64,000 bases of DNA, taken from contig CAMCVO010000006.1 in assembly GCA_945881945.1 (NCBI GenBank), forward strand, positions 1 to 64,000, given 5' to 3'. Below the pieces are notes generated by a model. It was not told the DNA's origin, did not search any database, and worked only from the letters and a program-made list of their open reading frames with translations. Source of the stretch: Bifidobacterium breve. GTDB lineage: Bacteria; Actinomycetota; Actinomycetes; Nanopelagicales; Nanopelagicaceae. This document shows positions 36,342 through 46,269 of the stretch, piece by piece. Position numbers and translations under genes: made by a program. Within the stretch, counting starts at the first letter, position 1. Every line of letters starts with the position of its first letter.

Positions 36342-38282
36342 ATGAGCATGCTTAACCAGATCAATTCTCCATCTGATGTCAAAGGATTAAATGATGAAGA
36401 AATAGTGCAATTAGCCAGTGAAATTAGAAGTTTTTTAATTGAACAAGTTTCAAAATCTGGGGGCCACTTAGGACCAAATTTGGGTGTTGTTGAGTTAACG
36501 ATTGCCATTCATCGCAGCTTTGATTCACCAAAAGATGTTGTAGTTTTTGATACTGGCCATCAAAGTTATGTGCATAAGCTATTAACCGGAAGAGTTGCTG
36601 GTTTTGACAAATTACGTCAACGCGGCGGCTTAGCTGGTTATCCAAATCGTAGCGAGAGCGAGCATGATGTTGTTGAAAACTCTCATGCTTCAACAGCCCT
36701 TTCATGGAGTGATGGTATTGCAAAAGGTTTTTCTCTGACTGGTCAAAAAGATCGGGTAGTTGTTTGCGTGGTTGGTGATGGTGCATTAACTGGCGGAATG
36801 AGCTGGGAGGCATTAAATAACATCTCAACTAGTAAAAATGAGAGATTAGTAATTATTGTTAATGACAATGAACGTTCCTACTCACCAACAATTGGTGGCT
36901 TAGCCACCTATCTTTCAACACTTAGAGCAACAAGTGGATATGAGAAGTTCCTAGATTGGGGTAAGGGCGTACTAGAGAGAACGCCGGTGGTTGGCCATCC
37001 AATTTATGAAACCTTGCATGGTGTAAAAAAAGGTATTAAAGACATTGTTGCACCGCAAGGTATGTTTGAAGATTTAGGTTTGAAGTATTTAGGGCCAATA
37101 GATGGCCATGATGTGCTGGCAATGGAGAAAAGCTTAAAAATTGCTAAAGAGTTTGGACAACCAGTTTTAGTACATGTCATCACTGAAAAAGGTAGGGGAC
37201 ATGCACCTGCTGTTAATGATGAGGCAGAGAAGTTTCATGCTGTCGGAGTTGTTGATGCAGAGACGGGTCAACCATTAAGCAAGGGTGGCAAGAGTTGGAC
37301 AAGTGTATTTTCCGATGAGCTAGTCAAGATTGGTGCTGAGCGAAGTGATGTAGTTGCAATTACTGCAGCGATGATGGGGCCAACTGGGTTAGATAAATTT
37401 GAAAAGGCATATCCAGATCGCACTTTTGATGTTGGTATTGCCGAACAACATGCCACAACAGCCGCTGCTGGAATGGCATTTGCTGGATTACATCCAGTAG
37501 TTGCTGTTTATTCAACTTTTTTAAATCGTGCCTTTGATCAATTATTGCTAGATGTTGCCCTGCATAAAGCTGGAGTTACATTTGTATTGGATAGAGCTGG
37601 TGTCACCGGTGATGATGGACCATCACATAATGGGATGTGGGATCTGGCTTTAACTGGAATTGTTCCAACTTTGCATGTGGCAGCTCCACGAGATGGGGAG
37701 CGGCTTGAAGAAACATTACGTGAGGCATTAGATATCTCTGATGCACCATCATTAATCAGATTTCCAAAGGGTGCGATAAATCCAGATATTCCAGCCTTTG
37801 AACGTCGAGATGGAATTGATGTGTTATATCGTGGCGAGAGTGCGGATGTATTACTGGTAAGCATTGGTGCCTTTGCATCGATAGCTGTTGAGTCTGCTGC
37901 TCAGGCCTATCGTGAAGGTGTTGGTGTCACAGTCATTGATCCAAGATGGGTTAAGCCGCTACCTAAAGCTTTGATAACAATGGCGCAGCGATATAAAAAT
38001 GTCGTGGTGTTAGAAGATGGAATTAAGCATGGAGGCATTGCAAGCACAATCTCTGAATTATTTAGAGAGGAGCAGTTGAATATCCCAGTTCACTCAATTG
38101 GATTACCACTAGCATTCTTAGAGCACGCCAAGCGAACACAGATTCTTGAAGATCTTGGCATAACTGTTCAAAACATTACGCGATCATTGGTTTCTTGGAA
38201 TAGCAGTCAAATTGAAGTTGATGCTAAGGAAGAGATGCCACTCCCTTTGGATGAAAGCGAACGCCGCAAACCGCTTCGCTAA
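36342..38282 (+). CDS. dxs: 1-deoxy-D-xylulose-5-phosphate synthase
   Basis: First step of the MEP isoprenoid pathway: pyruvate plus glyceraldehyde 3-phosphate. Motifs: GGHLGPNLGVVELT, the thiamine diphosphate-binding GDGALTGGMSWEALNN, GLKYLGPIDGHD, DVGIAEQHA with the catalytic glutamate, and DRAGVTGDDGPSHNG. Length 646 aa is normal. TACCCT ends seven bases upstream of the ATG. Its last 59 bases overlap the convergent fadB gene. Confidence 0.96.
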   Translation: MSMLNQINSPSDVKGLNDEEIVQLASEIRSFLIEQVSKSGGHLGPNLGVVELTIAIHRSFDSPKDVVVFDTGHQSYVHKLLTGRVAGFDKLRQRGGLAGYPNRSESEHDVVENSHASTALSWSDGIAKGFSLTGQKDRVVVCVVGDGALTGGMSWEALNNISTSKNERLVIIVNDNERSYSPTIGGLATYLSTLRATSGYEKFLDWGKGVLERTPVVGHPIYETLHGVKKGIKDIVAPQGMFEDLGLKYLGPIDGHDVLAMEKSLKIAKEFGQPVLVHVITEKGRGHAPAVNDEAEKFHAVGVVDAETGQPLSKGGKSWTSVFSDELVKIGAERSDVVAITAAMMGPTGLDKFEKAYPDRTFDVGIAEQHATTAAAGMAFAGLHPVVAVYSTFLNRAFDQLLLDVALHKAGVTFVLDRAGVTGDDGPSHNGMWDLALTGIVPTLHVAAPRDGERLEETLREALDISDAPSLIRFPKGAINPDIPAFERRDGIDVLYRGESADVLLVSIGAFASIAVESAAQAYREGVGVTVIDPRWVKPLPKALITMAQRYKNVVVLEDGIKHGGIASTISELFREEQLNIPVHSIGLPLAFLEHAKRTQILEDLGITVQNITRSLVSWNSSQIEVDAKEEMPLPLDESERRKPLR

Positions 38283-40326
38283 TTCCTTCTCGATCTAGAT
38301 AAGGCAAGATGCCACCTAAGTGCATCGGCCAACCAGAACCAAGTAGCATGCAAATATCGATCTCCTGTGGTGTTGCAACCACACCTTCATCAAGCATCAT
38401 CTTTGCCTCAGTTGCTAACGCCTCTAGCGCCCGCTTTCTTACCTGGTCAGCAGTTGATGCTGAATTACCTTTTTCAAGAGCTGCCAATGCTGCAGGATTT
38501 ACAATGTTTAAACCATTTGCATCTTTAACATAGAAAGTCTTGACGCCTTCTTTAACAAATCTTTGCATGGTTGGCGAAACTTTATAACGTGGCCCAAGAT
38601 TCTTATTTAAAGTCTCTGACACATGCAATGCCACCCCTGGTCCAACTAGACCAAGTAATTCAAGTGATGACATTGGAAAGCCAAGTGGTGCCATAGCAGC
38701 ATCTGCTACCTCATATGGGGTTCCTTCATCCATTGCATCGGTAACCTCACCCATAAATCTAGTTAGTAAACGGTTAACTACAAATGCTGGTGCATCTTTT
38801 ACGATCACCATAGTTTTCTTCAACTCCTTACCAACATTAATTGCGGTGGCAGTTGTGGCATCATCAGTTTTAGTAGTTCGCGCCACCTCAAGAAGAGGCA
38901 TTACTGCAACTGGATTAAAGAAGTGAAACCCAACAACTCGCTCTGGATTTTTCAATCCTTCACTCATCGCCTCAACTGAAAGTGAGGAGGTATTGGTTGC
39001 CAACACACACTCAGGGGTGATGATTGCTTCTAGCTCCTTAAATAGCTTTTGTTTTAAAGCCAACTCTTCAAAGATTGCTTCTATAACAAAATCACAATTA
39101 GCAAACACTTTCTTATCTACTGAGCCTGAGATATTAGAGAGCAATCGGGTTGCAGCTTCGCTACCAAGTCGCTTCTTGTCAACTAATTTTTGGATTTCAG
39201 ATTTAATCCAGGTTAAGCCTTTATCAACCCGCTCTTGATCAATATCGGTAATAACTACTGGAACTTTTAAGTTCCTAAGCATTAAGAGTGCAAGCTGAGA
39301 GGCCATCAAACCGGCGCCAACTACACCAACCTTGGTAACTTTGCGAGCTAAAGCAGGCTTAGGCGCTCCCTCAACTTTTTTACGCTTCTTCTGAATCAAA
39401 TTAAAAGAGTACAAAGAGGCACGCAATGAATCACTCATTACTAAATCAGCTAACACCTTAGTTTCAGCTGCAAACCCATCCCTTACTGAGTTACTTTGCG
39501 CAGCTTTAATTAGATCCAACGCAGCCAAAGGTGATGGAATCTGAGCACCGCTGTATTTCTTAGCGACCGCAGCTTTTCCAGTTGCAATAGCTTTTTCAAA
39601 TGCTGCAGAATCCTTGCTGAAGTCTTTACGTTCAATTTTATTTTTTCCATTTAAAACATTTGCAGCAAACTTAACTGAGTTTTCCAGAAAATCAGATGGT
39701 TCAAAAACTGCATCAACTACACCAAGTGAGAGCGCATCCTTTGACTTCATCATCGTGTTGTTGTTTAAAGCATTAACAATAATTACTTGAACTGCATTCT
39801 CTGGTCCTACCAATTTTGGCAATAAAGTTGCCCCGCCCCAGCCTGGAACTAATCCTAAAAAGCACTCAGGTAGCCCAGTAAAGGCAGTTGATGCCAAGGT
39901 GCGGTAGTGGCAATTTAGACCAACCTCTAGTCCGCCACCTAGTGCTAATCCATTAATAAATGCAAAGGTTGGCTTCTTGCTCTCATGAAGTTTAAGGAAC
40001 ACCTCATGGCCCAGATCGCCAATTGCAATTGCCTGTGATTTATCCTTTAAAAAACTCATAGCTGACAGATCAGCACCGGCTGCGAATATAAATGGCTTAC
40101 CAGTTATCGCAATTGCCACTGCATCTGATTTTTGTGCCTCATCAATTGCATTAGAAAGTGAGGTAAGAGATGCTGCCCCAAATGTGCTGGGACGATTATG
40201 ATCTGCTCCATTATCTAATGTAATTAAAGCTAAATTACCGGTATGGCCAAATGGGGTAAGTGAAACCATTTGTACAATTGCATTTGTGATAACCTCATCG
40301 GGTGCTCCTGCTAAAACTTCAGTCAT
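38224..40326 (-). CDS. fadB: fatty-acid oxidation protein: enoyl-CoA hydratase / 3-hydroxyacyl-CoA dehydrogenase
   Basis: A bifunctional beta-oxidation enzyme of 700 aa. The N-terminal crotonase domain (about 1-200) has GKPFIFAAGADLSAM and INGLALGGGLEVGLNC; the dehydrogenase part starts near residue 330 with KVGVVGAGLMASQLA and carries GFHFFNPVAVMPLLEV and DAPAFVVNRLL. It is cotranscribed with fadA, whose stop touches this ATG by one base. The 59-base 3' overlap with dxs is unusual. Confidence 0.94.
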   Translation of the reverse strand: MTEVLAGAPDEVITNAIVQMVSLTPFGHTGNLALITLDNGADHNRPSTFGAASLTSLSNAIDEAQKSDAVAIAITGKPFIFAAGADLSAMSFLKDKSQAIAIGDLGHEVFLKLHESKKPTFAFINGLALGGGLEVGLNCHYRTLASTAFTGLPECFLGLVPGWGGATLLPKLVGPENAVQVIIVNALNNNTMMKSKDALSLGVVDAVFEPSDFLENSVKFAANVLNGKNKIERKDFSKDSAAFEKAIATGKAAVAKKYSGAQIPSPLAALDLIKAAQSNSVRDGFAAETKVLADLVMSDSLRASLYSFNLIQKKRKKVEGAPKPALARKVTKVGVVGAGLMASQLALLMLRNLKVPVVITDIDQERVDKGLTWIKSEIQKLVDKKRLGSEAATRLLSNISGSVDKKVFANCDFVIEAIFEELALKQKLFKELEAIITPECVLATNTSSLSVEAMSEGLKNPERVVGFHFFNPVAVMPLLEVARTTKTDDATTATAINVGKELKKTMVIVKDAPAFVVNRLLTRFMGEVTDAMDEGTPYEVADAAMAPLGFPMSSLELLGLVGPGVALHVSETLNKNLGPRYKVSPTMQRFVKEGVKTFYVKDANGLNIVNPAALAALEKGNSASTADQVRKRALEALATEAKMMLDEGVVATPQEIDICMLLGSGWPMHLGGILPYLDREGISEAVCGVRFHPKGVASLP

Positions 40327-41531
40327 TATTTACTTCCTTTGAAATTTGGGTTTTCCCAGATAATGGTGCCACCCATACCTAAACCGATACACATAGTTGT
40401 AATTCCATATCGCACATCAGGATTTTCTTTAAATCCATTAGCCAGATTAAGAATCAAGCGAACACCAGATGAAGCCAAGGGATGACCAACTGCAATTGCG
40501 CCACCGTAGATATTTACCCGCTTATCATCATCGGCAATTCCAAAATGATCTAAAAATGAGAGGACTTGAATTGCAAAAGCTTCATTAACCTCAAACAAGC
40601 CAATGTCAGTTATATCTAAACCTGCTTTTTTTAGCGCCTTGATAGTGCTAGGCACTGGTCCATAACCCATAATCTCAGGCTCCACACCTGCAAATGCAAA
40701 GGAGACCATCTTTGCTTTGATCGTTAGATTTAACTCTTTTGCTTTATCTTCAGAGGCTAAAATTGCAGCAGTTGCACCATCATTTAATCCAGCAGCATTT
40801 CCAGCTGTTACTCGCCCTGCTGGTCTGAAGGGAGTTTTAAGTGCAGCTAATGCCTCTAATGTGGTTTGTGGCCGTGGTGGCTCATCAACTGTTGCAATGC
40901 CCCAACCAAGTTCAACATTTCTAGTTGCAACTGGAATCAAATCTGGCTGAATTTTATTTGCTGCATATGCTGCTGCAGTTTTTTGTTGTGAGGCTAATGC
41001 ATACTTATCAGCCCGTTCCTTAGTTAATTGTGGAAACTTGTCATGCAATCTTTCAGCTGTCATACCCATTTGCAAGGCATCGGTATCAACAATCTTTTCA
41101 GCCAAATAACGAGGGTTTGGATCGATGCCATCACCCATTGGATGATTTCCCATATGCTCAACACCACCAGCTATCGCTAAATCATAAGCGCCCATATTTA
41201 TGCCACCGGCGATTGTGGTAACTGCAGTTAGCGCACCCGCACACCATCTATCAATTGAGTAACCTGGTACAGATTTTGGAATACCAGCCAAGATTGAAAC
41301 TGATCTACCAATATTCATTCCTTGGTCGCCAGTTTGTGTAGCAGCAGCGATTGCAACATCATCAATTTGATCAAGCGGTAGATTTGGATTTCGCTCTAAT
41401 AATCCACGAATACAACGAACCATAATGTCATCGGCTCGAGTTTGAGCATAAAGGGAGCCTGCTTTTCCAAATGGGGTTCGCACCGCATCTACTAAGACCA
41501 CATTGGTTTTGGCTGTCGCAGTTTTGCTCAT
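40326..41531 (-). CDS. fadA: acetyl-CoA acyltransferase (3-ketoacyl-CoA thiolase)
   Basis: Thiolytic last step of beta-oxidation. The 401-residue protein has the nucleophile cysteine in DRWCAGALTA, GGVEHMGNHPMG, NEAFAIQ, the His in GGAIAVGHPLASSG and the second cysteine in CIGLGMGGT. It is the first gene of a two-gene unit with fadB. Confidence 0.95.
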   Translation of the reverse strand: MSKTATAKTNVVLVDAVRTPFGKAGSLYAQTRADDIMVRCIRGLLERNPNLPLDQIDDVAIAAATQTGDQGMNIGRSVSILAGIPKSVPGYSIDRWCAGALTAVTTIAGGINMGAYDLAIAGGVEHMGNHPMGDGIDPNPRYLAEKIVDTDALQMGMTAERLHDKFPQLTKERADKYALASQQKTAAAYAANKIQPDLIPVATRNVELGWGIATVDEPPRPQTTLEALAALKTPFRPAGRVTAGNAAGLNDGATAAILASEDKAKELNLTIKAKMVSFAFAGVEPEIMGYGPVPSTIKALKKAGLDITDIGLFEVNEAFAIQVLSFLDHFGIADDDKRVNIYGGAIAVGHPLASSGVRLILNLANGFKENPDVRYGITTMCIGLGMGGTIIWENPNFKGSK

Positions 41532-41616
41532 ATCCCACCCCTAGCTATCGATCTATCGGTATGAGAGTAGGTTACTCGCCAGTAAAGAAATTGGATAGTG
41601 AGCAGGGGCAGCGGTT

Positions 41617-42906
41617 TTAGGCGATCTCCTCCGGTGAATTTTGGCCCTCAGTTTCAACTGGTTCTGGAATTATCAAAGGCTCAGTTGCCCCAAGATTCGC
41701 TGCGACTAAGTGTGCAACTTGTTCTACCTGCCAAGGCCTGGCACCTAAGCGCACTAATTCAGTATTCACAAAATCTTCATAATCACTTGCAATAAGTGGT
41801 GGCTCCTGCCAGCAGATACGTTTAATAAGCTCTGGGGTAACTAAATTCTCAGTTGGAATTTGAAGCTGTACTGATAACTCCAATAAGGCAGCCCGAACAT
41901 GAGTTAATCTGGCATAACCAATTGGATTTTTCTCTTTCCAGATTTTAAGTGGTGGCATATTTTGAGATGCCACTCTTAATTCAGGTTGCTCTCCTATTGA
42001 TGTCTTAAGAGAGGCGGTTAACACCTTTAGCCAACGGTTAAATGGTGGCGACTCTAATCTGGTTCGCCAACCAATTACCTTTGCAACATCCTCTAATGTC
42101 TCTGGTCGCTTAGTTGCTAGCTCAACAATTGCCTCATCATTTAGTACTCGACCAGGTGCAAGATCTATTTCACGTGCTAATTGGTCTCGGCTAATCCATA
42201 AATCTCTAACTATTGTCAGAGTTAAACGATCTCGCACCTTGTGCATGCCTGAGGTTTTGCGCCAGCGATCAGATTTCGGAGTATCTGTGAACTCATAATC
42301 CTGATAGTTCTTTAAAATGGATGCAAAATCTTGCATTGCCCACTTGAGCTTGTCTTGTTCAGTGAGCATCTGCTCAACCTTGTCCCTAATCTCAAGCAAG
42401 ATATCAACATCAAGAGCAGCGTAAGTAATCCACTCAGGACGCAGTGGCCGGATTGACCAATCAACTGCTGAGTGCTCCTTTGCTAATTGCAGTTCAAGCA
42501 AACTTTCAGCAAGTGCTCCTAAACCAACCTTTGGACAACCAGCAATTCTTGCGCCTAATTCAGTATCAAAGAGGAGTTTGGGGGAGAGCCCAACTTCGAT
42601 CAAACAAGGTAAATCTTGAGTGCTTGCATGTATTACCCACTCAATATTTGCAAAGTGATCATTAAACTCCTGCCAAAGTTTTGATCCTTTAAGTGGAATC
42701 GGATCAATTAAATGCAAGCCACCATCTTTGCGAAATATCTGGATTAAATAAGCCCGTTGACTGTAGCGATAACCCGAAGCACGTTCGGCATCAATTGCAA
42801 TTGGCCCACTACCAGCCAATAGAGATTTGATCACTTTCTCAAAGCTGCTTTCATCGGCAGAAATTTCAGGGGTGCCAGCACGCGGCGATAAAAGTGGTGT
42901 CAGCAT
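41617..42906 (-). CDS. rnd: ribonuclease D-like 3'-5' exonuclease with HRDC domains
   Basis: A DEDD-type 3'-5' exoribonuclease of 429 aa. Exo I IAIDAERASGYR, Exo II HASTQDLPCL and Exo III YAALDVDILLEI give the metal-binding acidic residues; HRDC-like helices follow (TLTIVRDLWISRDQLARE). Its role is 3' maturation of structured RNAs such as tRNA. It follows DUF3000 by 13 bases on the same strand, the common actinobacterial order. Confidence 0.92.
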   Translation of the reverse strand: MLTPLLSPRAGTPEISADESSFEKVIKSLLAGSGPIAIDAERASGYRYSQRAYLIQIFRKDGGLHLIDPIPLKGSKLWQEFNDHFANIEWVIHASTQDLPCLIEVGLSPKLLFDTELGARIAGCPKVGLGALAESLLELQLAKEHSAVDWSIRPLRPEWITYAALDVDILLEIRDKVEQMLTEQDKLKWAMQDFASILKNYQDYEFTDTPKSDRWRKTSGMHKVRDRLTLTIVRDLWISRDQLAREIDLAPGRVLNDEAIVELATKRPETLEDVAKVIGWRTRLESPPFNRWLKVLTASLKTSIGEQPELRVASQNMPPLKIWKEKNPIGYARLTHVRAALLELSVQLQIPTENLVTPELIKRICWQEPPLIASDYEDFVNTELVRLGARPWQVEQVAHLVAANLGATEPLIIPEPVETEGQNSPEEIA

Positions 42907-42919
42907 TACTTAGATAATT

Positions 42920-43459
42920 CTAGTTGTTGCGAGCAATTGAGCTAACTCCATGTGGAATTGGCTCAAGTCCTGCACTAATTGCCAACAACTCTAACCAGGC
43001 ATTTACATGCTCGGCTAAGTTTCCTTCATTTGTTGGCGTCCAGGATGCGCGCACTTCAATCTCAGAATCCTCATCTCGATCTACTAATTCGCCAAACGAT
43101 GCGCTAGCAACCCTAGTTACTGTGCCACTTGGATTGATGAATTCACAGCCATGTTTTTTCAAAGATTCCAATAACCAAGCCCAGCCAATCTCTGGTAATA
43201 ATGGATCTGAGGCCATCTCTAAATCAATCGCAGCTCTGGCAAATGTCACGCACCGCCATTGACCTCCCCACCCTTCTTGGCCAGCGGGATCATGTAGTAA
43301 AACAAATCTGCCGGTGGCTGCATCTTCTAAAACATCGGCTGTCATGGCTAATGCGTGAGGTGCAAGTTTTTGTGGCGCAGGTACTGTCTCGAGCAAAATT
43401 TCACCTCGTGGCTTTAAATCCAAAACAGGTTGAATTAATTGATCAAATGATTTGCTCAC
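42920..43459 (-). CDS. DUF3000 family protein
   Basis: A 179-residue actinobacterial protein with the family core APQKLAPHALAMTADV, GRFVLLHDPAGQEGWGG, WRCVTFARAAID and a C-terminal EVRASWTP. Function is unknown; the gene is conserved next to ribonuclease D. GTG 43459 is supported by TATCCT ending six bases upstream on the minus strand. Confidence 0.85.
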   Translation of the reverse strand: MSKSFDQLIQPVLDLKPRGEILLETVPAPQKLAPHALAMTADVLEDAATGRFVLLHDPAGQEGWGGQWRCVTFARAAIDLEMASDPLLPEIGWAWLLESLKKHGCEFINPSGTVTRVASASFGELVDRDEDSEIEVRASWTPTNEGNLAEHVNAWLELLAISAGLEPIPHGVSSIARNN

Positions 43460-43551
43460 TACCTAAGGATAAATTGCTAATTGAATAAGTATGTGCAGGC
43501 ACGAGCAAACTCAGACAGATAAGCCCTAATGCAACCTAGTAGGCTCCACCG

Positions 43552-44391
43552 GTGGCCTCCTTATTAGCTCTTCTATCCTCAATTCTTTGGGGTGGAGCTG
43601 ATTTCCTGGGTGGAAAATTGTCTAAGCGATATCAAGCAATTGCAGTGACGGCGGTTTCACAAGTATTTGGATTGTTAATCGGAGTCTTAATTGTTTTAGT
43701 CAGCTCTTCTTGGTTAAGTCCCTCGCTTTCTTGGGACAGTTATTTCATATCGGGAGTTTTTGCTGGCTTGCTTGGCTTTATTGGCTTGGTGGCTTTCTAT
43801 TCAGGGCTTGCAACGGGACGAATGGGAGTTGTTGCACCTATCGGCGCATTAAGTGTGTTTATTCCACTTACTATTGCTTTGATTAATGGTGAAAAACCAA
43901 ACACTGGACAGTTGATAGGAATGGGTATTGCTTTAGCGGGTGCTTTCTTTGCAAGCGGACCAGAGATTAAAGGTGGCGTAACTATCAAACCAATTATCTT
44001 TGCCGTGATTGCAGCATTTGGATTTGGTGGTGCGGTGACATTTATAGCACGAGGTTCGGAAACAAGTGCAATTATGACAATGACCACAATGCGTCTTGCT
44101 ACCTTAATGGTTGCACTTTTATTGTTGGCTCGTTATCGAACAATAGGAGGCTTCACTAGAAAAGACCTGCCAATTTTAATCGCAATTGGTGGGGCTGACT
44201 TTATTGCAAATTTATTGTTAGGAGTCGCAACCACCAAAGGCTTGGTCTCACTGGCGGTTGTTTTAGGTTCGCTATACCCGATTGTTACCGCTTTACTTGC
44301 CTTTAAACTGCTGCATGAGCGATTACATAAGGTTCAATATCTTGGGATTGCTTTTGCAATTACTGGCGTTGCGGTAATATCACTTAGTTAA
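43552..44391 (+). CDS. DMT/EamA-type membrane transporter
   Basis: A 279-residue protein with ten predicted hydrophobic segments and the EamA start pattern LSSILWGGADFLGGK. The second half repeats the first (IAFAITGVAVISL at the end). Substrate unknown. TAGGCT ends six bases before GTG 43552. It overlaps the convergent reductase by 12 bases. Confidence 0.85.
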   Translation: MASLLALLSSILWGGADFLGGKLSKRYQAIAVTAVSQVFGLLIGVLIVLVSSSWLSPSLSWDSYFISGVFAGLLGFIGLVAFYSGLATGRMGVVAPIGALSVFIPLTIALINGEKPNTGQLIGMGIALAGAFFASGPEIKGGVTIKPIIFAVIAAFGFGGAVTFIARGSETSAIMTMTTMRLATLMVALLLLARYRTIGGFTRKDLPILIAIGGADFIANLLLGVATTKGLVSLAVVLGSLYPIVTALLAFKLLHERLHKVQYLGIAFAITGVAVISLS

Positions 44392-44907
44392 TTTTTTGTA
44401 GTAATTGAATTGGCAGGGTGGGATATCCTCGCTACTAATCAACTCAAAACCTTTAGTTAATTCAGAGATAGATATGGGGTTTTCACCAACTTCCTGCAAA
44501 TTAACAGTTAGGTATAAGTGATCAACCAATCCTTGGCTAATCATTAGCTGTAAAAGAGTTGGTCCTGCCTCAATTAGCAGGTGAATTGGGGATGCTTGTG
44601 TGTTTTTAAAATTTGTGGAAATTTCTTCAATCATCTGCAGAGGTGTTAATGCAAATTGTTTTGCTAATTGATTTTTAGGTTGCAACCTAACCTTGGTATG
44701 GGTGAGAATATAGAGCGGAATTGGGGTGCGCTTATAGGGCTCTCGCCGTGCGGTATTTCCACCAATTAATATCAGGTCACTCTTATCCCGCAGCGCCTTA
44801 AAGCGGTTGCGATCCTCATCGGTTGATAGGCCAATCGAGGAGCCTGATTTGGTGGTGGAGCCATCTTTGCCCACAACCAGGTTTGCGGTGGTGATCACTT
44901 TTGGCAT
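44380..44907 (-). CDS. RibD C-terminal-domain reductase
   Basis: A 175-residue stand-alone reductase of the RibD-C/dihydrofolate reductase-like fold: TTANLVVGKDGSTTKSG at the start, LRDKSDLILIGGNTARRE for NADPH binding and HLLIEAGPTLLQ. It could be the riboflavin pyrimidine reductase or a related enzyme; the deaminase half is absent and no rib genes are nearby. Confidence 0.82.
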   Translation of the reverse strand: MPKVITTANLVVGKDGSTTKSGSSIGLSTDEDRNRFKALRDKSDLILIGGNTARREPYKRTPIPLYILTHTKVRLQPKNQLAKQFALTPLQMIEEISTNFKNTQASPIHLLIEAGPTLLQLMISQGLVDHLYLTVNLQEVGENPISISELTKGFELISSEDIPPCQFNYYKKLTK

Positions 44908-44954
44908 AGTGCTTAAGGTTACCCAGTGTCAGTGGCCCCCTCTAACCTTTAGCA

Positions 44955-45173
44955 ATGATCATCGATTGTGATAGTTGTGTAATGCGCGATATCGCCTGTG
45001 GCGATTGTGTTGTATCAGTGCTGCTTCAAATTACCCCTGCAACTGATAAAAAAGCTGAGTTAAGTAACTCTCATGCGGCTGCCATAAATAATCTTGCCTT
45101 GGTTGGGTTAGTTCCACCCTTGAGATTTACTCCCACTGTCACTAGCCCTGGGGGTAGTAAGAAAACAGGCTAA
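44955..45173 (+). CDS. small conserved Cys-rich actinobacterial protein
   Basis: A 72-residue protein with an N-terminal cluster IDCDSCVMRDIACGDCVVSVLL (four cysteines in two CxxC units, split here by short spacing) and a C-terminal LVPPLRF segment. Similar short proteins occur beside NlpC/P60 and PimB genes in mycobacteria and relatives. Metal or redox binding is likely from the cysteines; function unknown. TAACCT ends six bases before the ATG, supporting a real leaderless gene. Confidence 0.75.
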   Translation: MIIDCDSCVMRDIACGDCVVSVLLQITPATDKKAELSNSHAAAINNLALVGLVPPLRFTPTVTSPGGSKKTG

Positions 45174-45267
45174 ATGGGTGCAAAATCTCATAAATTTTAG
45201 AGAATTCTCAGCAGAGCACGCTTGCAATGGGTTGAGTTTGCCTGCTTTAGCCAGTTAGCCTTTCTCG

Positions 45268-46269
45268 ATGCGTTACCTCCTGCGATCAGTTTTTGCTTTA
45301 GTAATCGCCTCTGGCCTACTTTTTCCAATCCCAGCAAATGCTGCTCCCAATTTAATTGAGGTGCAAGGGCGGATTAGGGATCTGCAAGAGCAGGCGACAA
45401 CTGCAGCAGAGGGCGCCCAAGAGGCAAAGGTGCAGCTGGCAAAGTTAAAAAAGACCTTAGATTCAGTCCAGCAAGAGGCAAGCCAACAAGGCGCCTTAGT
45501 TACCGCACTTAATAAATCTATTGGTGCGATTGCAAATGAACGTTATAAATCTGGCCCACTTAGCCAATCACTTGAGCTGTTGTTTTCTACCGACCCAAGC
45601 CTTTACCTATCCGCAGCTGGCTCCTTAGAGGCGGTTACTAGACAAAAGACTGCCGATCTAATGAAATTCTCAGTGGCAACTCAACGATTAACTGCCACCT
45701 CACTAACTGTTGCAGATAAGTTAGCAATGGTTAAAGCTGCTGAAGCAAGATTTACTAGGCAATTAGCACTGGCTAATTCAAAGTTAAAAGAGGCAGAGGC
45801 ACTACTTGCAAAATTAACCGCTGCAGAACGAGAGCGGCTTGCCAAATTAACTGAGGATGAAGAGGATGCCGATCAACAGAAGTCCCTAAGTGATGCTGGT
45901 AAGTACTCTGGCGTTTCTGGTCGCGGAGGAGTTGCAATCAAATATGCACTCGCTCAAATTGGCGATAGGTATGTATTTGGTGCTGCTGGGTTAGTCAATT
46001 GGGATTGCTCTGGTTTAACCATGCGGGCCTTTGGTGCAGCTGGTGTATCACTGCCCCACCACTCCGGTTCCCAATATCGATATGGCAAAGCAGTTGCAAA
46101 AAAGGATTTACAGCCAGGTGATTTAGTATTTTTTGGTAAACCAATTTCACACGTTGCAATATATCTAGGACCAGATCGAATGTTGCATGCGCCTAGGTCC
46201 GGAAGTCGAGTAAAAATTGCCAATATGAATATGGGCAAGAAACCTTATATTGGAGCACGCCGTCTCTAA
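45268..46269 (+). CDS. secreted NlpC/P60 peptidoglycan endopeptidase
   Basis: A RipA/RipC-like cell-wall hydrolase of 333 aa. Signal peptide about 1-25 (ending PIPANA), a long coiled coil about 30-200 that usually restrains activity, then the NlpC/P60 domain with catalytic Cys247 (NWDCSGLT), His295 (ISHVAIYL) and His307. It would cut stem-peptide bonds. TAGCCT ends six bases before the ATG. It overlaps the mannosyltransferase gene by 20 bases, an order matching Rv2190c-Rv2188c of M. tuberculosis. Confidence 0.94.
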   Translation: MRYLLRSVFALVIASGLLFPIPANAAPNLIEVQGRIRDLQEQATTAAEGAQEAKVQLAKLKKTLDSVQQEASQQGALVTALNKSIGAIANERYKSGPLSQSLELLFSTDPSLYLSAAGSLEAVTRQKTADLMKFSVATQRLTATSLTVADKLAMVKAAEARFTRQLALANSKLKEAEALLAKLTAAERERLAKLTEDEEDADQQKSLSDAGKYSGVSGRGGVAIKYALAQIGDRYVFGAAGLVNWDCSGLTMRAFGAAGVSLPHHSGSQYRYGKAVAKKDLQPGDLVFFGKPISHVAIYLGPDRMLHAPRSGSRVKIANMNMGKKPYIGARRL

